40,186 bases of DNA, taken from positions 1 through 40,186 of the forward strand of contig DBHI01000028.1 in the NCBI GenBank assembly GCA_002296125.1, written 5' to 3'. The first letter of the stretch is position 1; each line of letters opens with the position of its first letter. The DNA is from Anaerolineales bacterium UBA832. Its GTDB lineage: Bacteria; Chloroflexota; Anaerolineae; Anaerolineales; UBA11657. This document shows positions 33,322 through 40,186 of this stretch, piece after piece. The notes under the pieces are model-generated. The model ran no database searches and was not told where the DNA came from. It saw nothing but the letters and a program-made list of their open reading frames with translations. The position numbers and the translations under genes were made by a program.

Positions 33322-34695
33322 ATGAGTATTGTTGATTTAGTTATTGAAGATGTTACTATTGTTACAATGGATCCTTCTAGAAAGATCATTGATAGGGGGT
33401 TTATTACCATATCAAATGGTATCATTGATTCTGTTGAATCTGGATTGTTTTCCAAGAAAATTTCTAGTTCTACTCGTATTATTGATGGTTCTAGAAAAGT
33501 GCTTTTCCCTGGTCTAATTAATACTCATACTCATATTTTTCAGACATTGCTCCGTGGAGTAGGACAGGATTTGCCTGTATGGGAGTGGTTTTCTGTGGCT
33601 CTCGATACTGCAGTAGGACATTTGACGCTTGAAGACTGTTATTTCGGAGCTTTAGTGGGATCGTTGGAGGCCATAAAGTCTGGTACTACATGTGTTTTAG
33701 ATTACAATTATCCACATCCTCTTCCTATGATGGCTGATGAAACAATTAGAGCATTTAAGGATGTTGGAATAAGAGGGATATTGGCGCGCGGAATTATTGA
33801 CACTGGTGAAGCACACAAAAGTATAATCCAGTCTCTTGATTCTGAATTAGAGGATTGCGAAAGATTAATCAAAAAATATCATGGTAGAGATGATGGAATG
33901 ATACATATCTGGGTTGCTCCATATACTATTTTTAGTACAAGTGAGGAAGGTTTTAGAAGAGCAAAGTTTTTAGCTGATAAATATAACACTAGGTTAACTG
34001 TACATGCTGCGACGCCTTCAACGATAGAAGCTGCTGAAAAACTTTATGGAGTCGGTGACTTACAGCATGAAGAGGATATTGGTTTTTTAGGATCAAATCT
34101 ATTGGCTGTTCACTGTACTACTGGAATTAACAAGAAGTCTTTGGATCAATTAAGTAAATGGGGAGTACAAGTATCTCATAATCCCGTTAGTAATGCTTAT
34201 CTAGGAGAAGGTATAGCTCCTGTATGTGATATGTTGGATAGTGGTATTGGAGTTTGTCTTGGTACTGATGGTCCAGCGAGTAACAATAATATGGATATGA
34301 TAGAGACTCTGAAAGTTACAGCATTGATGCAAAAAGTTGATGCATTAGATCCATCAGTGATTAATGCTCAGAAGGTTTTAGAAATGGCTACTATTGATGG
34401 AGCATATTGCTTGGGTCAGGAAGATTGTATTGGATCAATTGAAGTAGGTAAAAAGGCTGATATGATGATAGTAGATCCTTGGAAACCGAATAGTATTGCT
34501 CTTAATGATCCAGTTGCTAGTCTAGTATATAGTTGTACTCAAGAAAATGTCGACACTGTTATTGTAGATGGAAAAATTGTTATGGAAAATAGGATTATTA
34601 GTACCATTGATGAAAAATCAGTATTGTTGGAAGCGCAGAAATCTGCAGAAGTACTTTGGGAAAAAGCAGAAATTGATTTTGTTAGCAAATTATAA
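33322..34695 (+). CDS. Amidohydrolase (COG0402-like), atypical active site
   Basis: The 457-aa metallo-amidohydrolase has the metal motif NTHTH (H69, H71), H228 in TVHAA, H264 in AVHCT and D316 in LGTDGPASNN, plus the small beta domain at both ends. COG0402 deaminases and chlorohydrolases (MTA/SAH, guanine, TrzN/AtzB) normally have HxxE after the third metal ligand, with Glu as proton shuttle. Here it is HAAT, so Glu is replaced by T231. The enzyme may therefore hydrolyse a different bond, or use another acid. A purine/pyrimidine or triazine-like N-ring compound is a plausible substrate, by inference. It lies 30 bases after the kinase gene and 50 before tenA. Confidence 0.85.
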   Translation: MSIVDLVIEDVTIVTMDPSRKIIDRGFITISNGIIDSVESGLFSKKISSSTRIIDGSRKVLFPGLINTHTHIFQTLLRGVGQDLPVWEWFSVALDTAVGHLTLEDCYFGALVGSLEAIKSGTTCVLDYNYPHPLPMMADETIRAFKDVGIRGILARGIIDTGEAHKSIIQSLDSELEDCERLIKKYHGRDDGMIHIWVAPYTIFSTSEEGFRRAKFLADKYNTRLTVHAATPSTIEAAEKLYGVGDLQHEEDIGFLGSNLLAVHCTTGINKKSLDQLSKWGVQVSHNPVSNAYLGEGIAPVCDMLDSGIGVCLGTDGPASNNNMDMIETLKVTALMQKVDALDPSVINAQKVLEMATIDGAYCLGQEDCIGSIEVGKKADMMIVDPWKPNSIALNDPVASLVYSCTQENVDTVIVDGKIVMENRIISTIDEKSVLLEAQKSAEVLWEKAEIDFVSKL

Positions 34696-34745
34696 GCATT
34701 TTAGCTATAGATTTTTTAGGTTGGTTTATAAAAAGGAGATTCCAA

Positions 34746-35414
34746 ATGTCTTTTAGTACTATATTGATAGAAAAAGCTGATCCATATTTTGAACTTCAGA
34801 CTCAAAAACCATTTCTACAGGGTATTTTGCAAGGAACATTGCCTATTGAAAAATTTATGTACTGGGTTAGGGTGGATTATCCATATTTGGTTAATTTTTC
34901 TAGAATTCTTGCTTTGGGTGTCGCTAAGGCAGAGTCATTTGCGGACATGAAAATTATGCAGAATTATTTGGATTGGATAATTAATGAGGAAATGGCTTTG
35001 CATGAATCTTATGCAGCAGACAATGGCATTAGTAAGGAGGAACTTGAACTGCAAAGAATGGGACCAACCAAATATGCGTATACTCGGCACGAATTATCCA
35101 GTGCTTATAGTGGTTCTATGGGTGAATTAATTGCTGGAATTCTTGCATGTATTGTTGGATACCAAATTGTTTGTAATAAGTTGGTAAAAGATTCGAAAAT
35201 TGATTCAACCAATCCTTATAAGGATTGGTTGAAAATGTATGTATCTGATGATGATTTAGATTCTCACACTAAAAATATAATTGGTATGTTTGATAGAATT
35301 GCATCGGAGTCTAGTATAAGTGTAAGAGACAGTATGGACGAAAAATTCATGTCAGGTGTTAGGTATGAGACTATGTGTTGGGATGCTTATTATGAAATGG
35401 AGGAGTGGATTTGA
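34746..35414 (+). CDS. tenA: TenA/Thi-4 family aminohydrolase
   Basis: The 222-aa helical protein conserves the TenA active site as known from B. subtilis: D44 and Y47 (RVDYPYL), Y112 (YAYTRH), nucleophile C135 (GILACIVGYQ), Y139 and the C-terminal Glu in YETMCWDAYYEME (E208). TenA hydrolyses 4-amino-5-aminomethyl-2-methylpyrimidine to HMP in thiamin salvage. Having the Cys nucleophile separates it from TenA_E and PqqC types. AAGGAG lies six bases upstream of the ATG. No other thi gene and no TPP-riboswitch core are nearby, so it may be recruited to a different aminopyrimidine. It is the third gene of the operon. Confidence 0.88.
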   Translation: MSFSTILIEKADPYFELQTQKPFLQGILQGTLPIEKFMYWVRVDYPYLVNFSRILALGVAKAESFADMKIMQNYLDWIINEEMALHESYAADNGISKEELELQRMGPTKYAYTRHELSSAYSGSMGELIAGILACIVGYQIVCNKLVKDSKIDSTNPYKDWLKMYVSDDDLDSHTKNIIGMFDRIASESSISVRDSMDEKFMSGVRYETMCWDAYYEMEEWI

Positions 35415-35450
35415 TTACTGTATGTTTCAGTATCTTTCCAGATAAAATTT

Positions 35451-36227
35451 ATGATATTAAAAAATAAAGTTGCTTTGATTACTGGTGGTGCTACAGGGAT
35501 TGGACGAAGTACTGCTGTTTTATTGAGTCAAAAAGGTGCTAAATTGGTTATTGCAGATGTCTCTGATGAGGGCAATAATACAGCTGAAGAGATATGTAAC
35601 TCTGGTGGAGAAGCAGTATTTGTCAAAGGTGACGTGTCGATTGTTTCTGATGTTACAAATATAGTAAGTGTAGTTGCGAATACATATGGGAGATTGGATA
35701 TATTACATAATAATGCTGGTGTGTTAAGGATTAGTGATGATGTTTCTACAACTAATGAATTAGATTGGGACTTGACTATAAATGTTAACCTGAAAGGAGT
35801 ATTTTTGGTTTCCAAATATTCTATTCCTTTGTTGAAAAATAATGGAGGAGGTGCAATTGTTAACACAGCCTCTATGGCTGGATGGTCTGTTGGTATGGCA
35901 GGCTTAGCTGCTTATTGTGCTTCCAAAGCTGGTGTTGTCGGCTTGACTAAATGTATGTCAATAGAATTAGCAAAATACAATATTAGAGTGAATTGTATTT
36001 GTCCTGGAACAATTGATACAAGTTTATATACAACTCAGTTTCTTCACGCTGGTGGTACTCAGCAAGAGTTGGATGATGATCAAAAATCATTATCATCCTT
36101 GATTCCACAAGGACGTTATGGGACACCAGAAGAAATAGCGAAAGCAGTATTGTATTTGTGTTCTTCAGAATCTAGTTATGTTAATGGTCAGGCTTTGGTA
36201 GTTGATGGTGGTTTTAGTAATCAATAA
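35451..36227 (+). CDS. Short-chain dehydrogenase/reductase
   Basis: The 258-aa classical SDR has TGGATGIG (11-18), NNAG (87-90), S141, YxxxK (Y155, K159) and PG (about 183). D36 at the end of the second strand favours NAD over NADP. It oxidises an alcohol or reduces a ketone of unknown identity. No membrane or signal segment is present. The gene starts 36 bases after tenA. The C-terminal QALVVDGGFS is typical of the family. Confidence 0.9.
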   Translation: MILKNKVALITGGATGIGRSTAVLLSQKGAKLVIADVSDEGNNTAEEICNSGGEAVFVKGDVSIVSDVTNIVSVVANTYGRLDILHNNAGVLRISDDVSTTNELDWDLTINVNLKGVFLVSKYSIPLLKNNGGGAIVNTASMAGWSVGMAGLAAYCASKAGVVGLTKCMSIELAKYNIRVNCICPGTIDTSLYTTQFLHAGGTQQELDDDQKSLSSLIPQGRYGTPEEIAKAVLYLCSSESSYVNGQALVVDGGFSNQ

Positions 36228-36265
36228 AATTATTTTATGACATTTAAAATGATGTGAGGTGTAGC

Positions 36266-37213
36266 ATGGTAAAAGTAGGAATTATGCTTGAGTCACAAGA
36301 AAATCTTAGTTGGGAAAGATTATTTGACCTTGCTAACAAAGTGGAAGAATTTGGGTTTGAATCACTCTTTCTTTCCGATCATTTAACTTCTGTAAAAGGT
36401 AACAAGCAATTAGAAAGTATGGCTTTATGGCCAGCTTTAACAGCTTTATCTATTCATACTACTTCTATAAAGATTGGTTCGTTAGTATGTTCCAGCACAT
36501 TTCGACATCCTGCTCAATTAGCTAAGATGGCTGCGTCGGTAGATCAACTATCTGGAGGACGTTTAGAAATTGGATTGGGAGCTGGTTGGTATAAAGAAGA
36601 ACATGATATGTTTGGTATTCCTTTTCCATCAGCACATTATAGATTGGAATTGTTACAGGATTGTGTGCAAATTTTGAAGCAATTGTGGTCGGGAAAATCG
36701 ATTGATTTTGCTGGCAAGCATTATCAGTTAGTTAATGCTGAAATGTATCCTACACCTGTTGATAAATCCATACCAATTATCGTAGGAGGAATGGGAAATA
36801 CAACGTTAAAAATAGCCTCAATGTATGCTGATGAATGGAATGCTTATTATATAGATGTAAATACATACATGGAAAAGGCAAGAATTTTAGCTGACCATTG
36901 TGAGGATGTTAAACGGAATCCAGATACTATAAGACATTCTTTGATGACACCTTATGTAATTGGTCAGAGAGATGATGATATTCAAGATCATATTGATGCT
37001 AATCGCGCTATTTTTCCATCCTTACCTGACAATCTCTCTGATTGGCATGCGCAAGGTTTTGTGGGTGGTTCTCCCAATCAATTAATCGATCAATTGTCGG
37101 TATTTGTAGAGATGGGTGTCAACAGGTTTATTTTTGAACACAATGACCTGGATAATGTGTCTCATTTAGAGATGTTGTCTCAAACAGTAGTGCCGATTAT
37201 AAATTCTATGTAA
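36266..37213 (+). CDS. LLM-class F420-dependent oxidoreductase
   Basis: I chose the ATG at 36266, preceded by GAGGTG; a GTG four codons upstream is less well placed. The 315-aa luciferase-like TIM-barrel protein has SDHL near residue 40, KIGSLVCSSTFRHPAQLAKMAASVDQLSGGRLEIGLGAGWYKEEHDMFGIPFP (through about 120) and IIVGGMG. These are landmarks of the F420-type subgroup (TIGR03560-like). It could reduce or oxygenate a small heterocycle or hydroxylated substrate. F420 or FMN use cannot be separated from sequence alone. It starts 38 bases after the SDR gene. Confidence 0.87.
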   Translation: MVKVGIMLESQENLSWERLFDLANKVEEFGFESLFLSDHLTSVKGNKQLESMALWPALTALSIHTTSIKIGSLVCSSTFRHPAQLAKMAASVDQLSGGRLEIGLGAGWYKEEHDMFGIPFPSAHYRLELLQDCVQILKQLWSGKSIDFAGKHYQLVNAEMYPTPVDKSIPIIVGGMGNTTLKIASMYADEWNAYYIDVNTYMEKARILADHCEDVKRNPDTIRHSLMTPYVIGQRDDDIQDHIDANRAIFPSLPDNLSDWHAQGFVGGSPNQLIDQLSVFVEMGVNRFIFEHNDLDNVSHLEMLSQTVVPIINSM

Positions 37214-37231
37214 CAAGTTGTGGAATTATTT

Positions 37232-38854
37232 ATGTTTAAAATACCAGTTGGAGATATAGGTTATAGCGGATCTAGTCATTATGGAGTAGTAGGTGGTGGT
37301 AGTGCTGAATCTGTACAAGCAGGTATTAGTATTTTGCAGAAGGGAGGTAATGCTATTGATGCATCTGTTGCTATTATTTTGACCTTGGTTGTTACTGACC
37401 ATGGTGATTGTTCTATTGGTGGTGAGGTGCCAATCATGATTTTTGATTCTAAGACAAAGAAGGTAAAAGTATTATGTGGTCAGGGACGTGCACCTTTATC
37501 TCAGGTAGCAATTGATTGGTATATGAAAAATGGAATACCAGGTGATGGTGATATTAAGATGACTCCTGTTCCCTCAGTGATTGATTCATGTATTACTGCC
37601 TTAAAGTTGTATGGTACATGTACTTTTGCGGATGTGGTTTCCTATTCAATTGATTTGTTAGATGCTGGTAAAGACGAATGGCATCCTAAATTGTCTCATA
37701 CATTGAAACGGTTGGTTGAAGAAGAGCGCATCTTTGAAGGGTCTAGGTGTGAAAAGTTGCAGGCGGTTTCAGATCGTTTTTATGGTAGACATCCTGATAG
37801 AAATGATATAGCGCAGGAACTAGAAGATGATTACATAGAAAAAGGTGGTTTTCTTACTGTTGCTGATCTAGCTAGTCACCATACGACTATTGAAGAGCCT
37901 ATAAGTACAGAATATAGAGGTTTTACTGTATTTAAGTGTGGTCCATGGACACAAGGGCCATTTCTGTGTCAAGCTTTGAGTTTATTAAAGGGGTTTGACT
38001 TAGTAGAAATAGGACATTTAACTGCTGACTATGTGCATCTGATAATTGAAGCTATTAAATTAGCAATGTCTGATAGAGATTATTATTATGGAGATCCAGA
38101 TTTTGTTAATGTTCCCTTAGATTTGTTATTGTCAGATAGATATAACGATATGCGCAGGGAACTTATAGATATGCAGATCCCTTCTATGGAAGCTAGACCA
38201 GGAGATCCTTATAATATGAAGCCAATTAAAGAGAATAGTCTGTTCCGACCAGGCTTAGGTGGTACTACTACATGTGTTGTTGCTGATAAATGGGGTAATG
38301 TTGTGTCTGCTACTCCCAGCGCAAATGTACCCAAATCACCACGAGATGGAGGGAAGACAGGTATAACTTTTAGCAATAGATTGAGGATGTTAAACACTAC
38401 TGAAGGACACCCTAATTGTATTGAAGCTGGTAAGCGTCCGCGAAGCACACTGACTCCTACTATTGTACTGAAGGATGATAAGCCAGCATTTGCATTTAGT
38501 GTAGCGGGTGGAGATTTACAAGATCAAGTTGCGCTCAATTTGATTGTTAATTCAATTGATTTTGGTATGGACCCATTTCAGGCTGTTACAGCTCCTCGTT
38601 TTGCGACTTTGCACCATCAAGATTCTTTTGATCCTAATCCTGATCGTGAAGCCACTTTTAAGATATCAGGATCATTAATGATCAATAAAGATTTTGATAA
38701 TAAAGTAAAAGAATCTCTTGTTAATCGAGGACACTCTATTAAGATTTCAGATAAATATATTGGTAGGCCAGTCATGTTATCAATTAACTCTAATAATGGA
38801 AAAATGTATGTTGCTGGTGACCCAGAAGGCAATAGGCATGCTGCGGGATTATAA
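37232..38854 (+). CDS. Gamma-glutamyltransferase-family Ntn hydrolase
   Basis: I chose the ATG at 37232; a GTG four codons earlier follows the previous stop by six bases. The 540-aa protein has the GGT start GGGSAESVQAGISILQKGGNAIDASVA, and GLGGTTTCVVADKWGNVVSATPS around the maturation site. By alignment with E. coli GGT, T345 is the nucleophile and the first residue of the small subunit after self-cleavage. RPRSTLTPTIV, the oxyanion segment, follows. There is no signal peptide, so unlike E. coli GGT it is cytoplasmic. Relatives include cephalosporin acylases, so it may hydrolyse gamma-glutamyl or other amide side chains. It ends the operon. Confidence 0.88.
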   Translation: MFKIPVGDIGYSGSSHYGVVGGGSAESVQAGISILQKGGNAIDASVAIILTLVVTDHGDCSIGGEVPIMIFDSKTKKVKVLCGQGRAPLSQVAIDWYMKNGIPGDGDIKMTPVPSVIDSCITALKLYGTCTFADVVSYSIDLLDAGKDEWHPKLSHTLKRLVEEERIFEGSRCEKLQAVSDRFYGRHPDRNDIAQELEDDYIEKGGFLTVADLASHHTTIEEPISTEYRGFTVFKCGPWTQGPFLCQALSLLKGFDLVEIGHLTADYVHLIIEAIKLAMSDRDYYYGDPDFVNVPLDLLLSDRYNDMRRELIDMQIPSMEARPGDPYNMKPIKENSLFRPGLGGTTTCVVADKWGNVVSATPSANVPKSPRDGGKTGITFSNRLRMLNTTEGHPNCIEAGKRPRSTLTPTIVLKDDKPAFAFSVAGGDLQDQVALNLIVNSIDFGMDPFQAVTAPRFATLHHQDSFDPNPDREATFKISGSLMINKDFDNKVKESLVNRGHSIKISDKYIGRPVMLSINSNNGKMYVAGDPEGNRHAAGL

Positions 38855-38980
38855 TTTTTCATACCTTATTCAATTTTTTACTACCAAAACAGGACTTACA
38901 CATACATTATTGCAATATTGTAGGGTTATTGTAAGAATATTTGATGTAGTTGGTCGAAAGTTGATTGGTTCATTGGTGGA

Positions 38981-39009
38981 TTGACATCTATCCTTGATGC
39001 ATTGTTAAT
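38981..39009 (+). promoter_or_regulatory. Promoter for leuS
   Basis: TTGACA (38981-38986) and GTTAAT (39004-39009) are 17 bases apart. The start point would be near 39016, giving a leader of about 120 nt. No other structure in the 280-base gap before leuS is convincing apart from the hairpin below. Confidence 0.5.
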
Positions 39010-39038
39010 GATACACTGTCTGATTATAATAATACTTT

Positions 39039-39085
39039 TATCTGTTGGTATATATTCATGATTTGTATCAAACAGATAGGTTTTT
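39039..39085 (+). terminator. Weak hairpin with T-run in the leuS leader
   Basis: TATCTGTT (39039-39046) pairs with AACAGATA (39071-39078), followed by GG and TTTTT (39081-39085). The 24-base loop makes it weak. It could end transcripts entering from the GGT operon or act as an attenuator. No T-box sequence is present. Confidence 0.35.
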
Positions 39086-39134
39086 ACATTTATTTTCTAT
39101 TTTAAAATAAGGATAAGGGTTATTTAGGTTTTTT

Positions 39135-40186
39135 ATGGAAACACCAAAATATGTTCCTCAAAACATAGAGAGCAATTGGCAAAAGCGCTGGGAAGATGAT
39201 GGTATTTATAGAGCCGCAGTAGATCACAATAAGGAAAAGTTTTATTGCTTAACAATGCTTCCATATCCAAGTGGAGACTTACATATTGGGCATTGGTATG
39301 CCATGACACCATCTGATGCTCGTGCTCGTTATATGCGTATGAAAGGTTTTAATGTAATGTTTCCAATTGGTTTTGATGCATTTGGCCTTCCTGCTGAAAA
39401 TGCTGCAATAAAAAACAATGTTCATCCTAAAGAATGGACATACAAGAATATAAAAAATATGCGTAAGCAATTGCGAACAATGGGTGCTATGTGGGATTGG
39501 GAACGTGAAGCAGTGACGTGTGATCCCGAATACTATCGTTGGAGTCAGTGGTTTTTCTTGCAGATGTTCAAAAATGACATGGTATATAGAAAAAAATCTC
39601 CTGTAGATTTTTGTCCTGTTTGTAATACTACGCTAGCTCGAGAACAAGTTTGGGGAGAAGATAGGCATTGTGAGAGATGTAGTACACCAGTAATAAAGAA
39701 AGACTTAGAGCAATGGTTTTATAAAATTACAGATTATTGTGAAGAATTGTTGGATTATTCTTCAATTGATTGGCCTGATAGAGTGCAATTGCTTCAAAAA
39801 AATTGGATAGGTAAGAGCCAAGGTGCTCATGTGAAGTTTAAAATTAATAATTCTGAAGAAATTGAGGTATTTACTACTAGACCAGATACACTTTGGGGGG
39901 CTACTTTTATGGTTCTGGCACCTGAACATGACTTGGTCTCAAGTTTGACCACTGATGATCAGAGATCGGAAGTAAATAAATATATAGAGAAGGCTATTCG
40001 TCAAACAGATGTGGAGCGGGAATCCGTAAACAGGATTAAAACAGGAGTTTTTACTGGAGGTTATGCTATCAATCCTGTTAATGATGATAAAATTCCTGTG
40101 TGGGTAGCAGATTATGTTCTTATGACATATGGAACAGGAGCTATTATGGCCGTTCCTGCTCATGATCAGAGAGATTTTGAATTTGC
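39135..40186 (+). CDS. leuS: Leucyl-tRNA synthetase, N-terminal part
   Basis: The frame runs from ATG 39135 to the right edge, 350 codons. The class I signature HIGH is exact (H50-H53 in MLPYPSGDLHIGHWYAM), followed by FPIGFDAFGLPAENAA. A zinc-ribbon CPVC...CERC (about 160-190) matches the bacterial LeuRS ZN1 insert. The CP1 editing domain is visible: TTRPDTLWGATF and YGTGAIMAVPAHDQRD. The KMSKS motif and tRNA-binding domains lie beyond the window. It charges tRNA-Leu with leucine and hydrolyses mischarged norvaline or isoleucine. Its own promoter is proposed near 38981. Confidence 0.96.
   Translation, partial: METPKYVPQNIESNWQKRWEDDGIYRAAVDHNKEKFYCLTMLPYPSGDLHIGHWYAMTPSDARARYMRMKGFNVMFPIGFDAFGLPAENAAIKNNVHPKEWTYKNIKNMRKQLRTMGAMWDWEREAVTCDPEYYRWSQWFFLQMFKNDMVYRKKSPVDFCPVCNTTLAREQVWGEDRHCERCSTPVIKKDLEQWFYKITDYCEELLDYSSIDWPDRVQLLQKNWIGKSQGAHVKFKINNSEEIEVFTTRPDTLWGATFMVLAPEHDLVSSLTTDDQRSEVNKYIEKAIRQTDVERESVNRIKTGVFTGGYAINPVNDDKIPVWVADYVLMTYGTGAIMAVPAHDQRDFEF

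Noticed and set aside
39058..39105. 15-codon leader peptide before leuS
   Set aside because: It holds only a single Leu codon, so classical leucine attenuation is unlikely.
38855..39134. T-box riboswitch for leuS
   Set aside because: No T-box consensus or specifier-loop structure could be found.
1..40186. Insertion sequences, prophage, CRISPR arrays, rRNA genes
   Set aside because: I looked for transposase or integrase motifs and for regularly spaced repeats and found none.

Overview
The window is a strongly AT-rich bacterial chromosome segment (roughly one third G+C by eye), densely packed, with no insertion sequence, prophage, CRISPR array or rRNA operon that I could see. The gene set suggests a free-living, probably marine member of the Chloroflexota (SAR202 / Dehalococcoidia-like). 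The hints are a YabE/3D-domain protein next to ksgA, a DAK2 kinase next to rpmB, type 2 IPP isomerase with a long-chain prenyl synthase, TrpB2, and an F420-type LLM oxidoreductase beside SDR, TenA and amidohydrolase genes. The taxonomic call is inference from content, not from a marker-gene tree.

Layout. 1-1040: start of a fatty-acid/DAK2 kinase (minus) divergent from rpmB. 1239-7066: dinG-type exonuclease/helicase, a large membrane protein, elongation factor P and an 8-cysteine protein, all plus strand. 7086-8390: a FAD amine-oxidase-type enzyme. 8531-10552: tRNA-Ser(GGA), a DUF348/G5/3D cell-wall protein and ksgA. 10623-14573 (minus): acpP, lipoprotein HtrA protease, GT4 glycosyltransferase, smpB and ssrA (tmRNA, tag GKNKAYNALPLAA). 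14731-16784: fni and a polyprenyl diphosphate synthase. 16805-19920: rhomboid protease, a DHDPS-superfamily aldolase and TrpB2. 20047-25527 (minus): an operon xdhC-livK-livH-livM-livG-livF. 25727-29877: an MFS transporter, a permuted NlpC/P60-like hydrolase, a second HtrA and a GT2. 30070-31188: transaldolase. 31210-31977: two very small minus-strand genes separated by a GC-rich hairpin, then tandem tRNA-Ala genes. 32299-38854: a six-gene catabolic or salvage operon (PfkB kinase, amidohydrolase, TenA, SDR, LLM flavin enzyme, gamma-glutamyltransferase). 39135-end: start of leuS.

How they work together. Translation and ribosome rescue are strongly represented (L28, EF-P, KsgA, tmRNA, SmpB, LeuRS, tRNAs). 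Envelope maintenance is covered by the 3D protein, two HtrA proteases, rhomboid, GT4, GT2 and the NlpC-like hydrolase. The two metabolic islands are the XdhC plus branched-chain-type ABC importer operon and the six-gene PfkB-to-GGT operon. Both look built for taking up and opening nitrogen-containing organic compounds; their substrates cannot be read from sequence.

The most interesting candidates for something undescribed are three. The first is the 31.2-31.7 kb minus-strand unit: a 63-aa protein, a 13-bp GC-rich hairpin, and a 36-aa single-span membrane peptide with an ideal ribosome-binding site. The second is the six-gene operon, whose amidohydrolase lacks the usual proton-shuttle Glu. The third is the EF-P/8-cysteine protein pair. 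Several gene ends carry long, nearly perfect hairpins without a clear U-tract.
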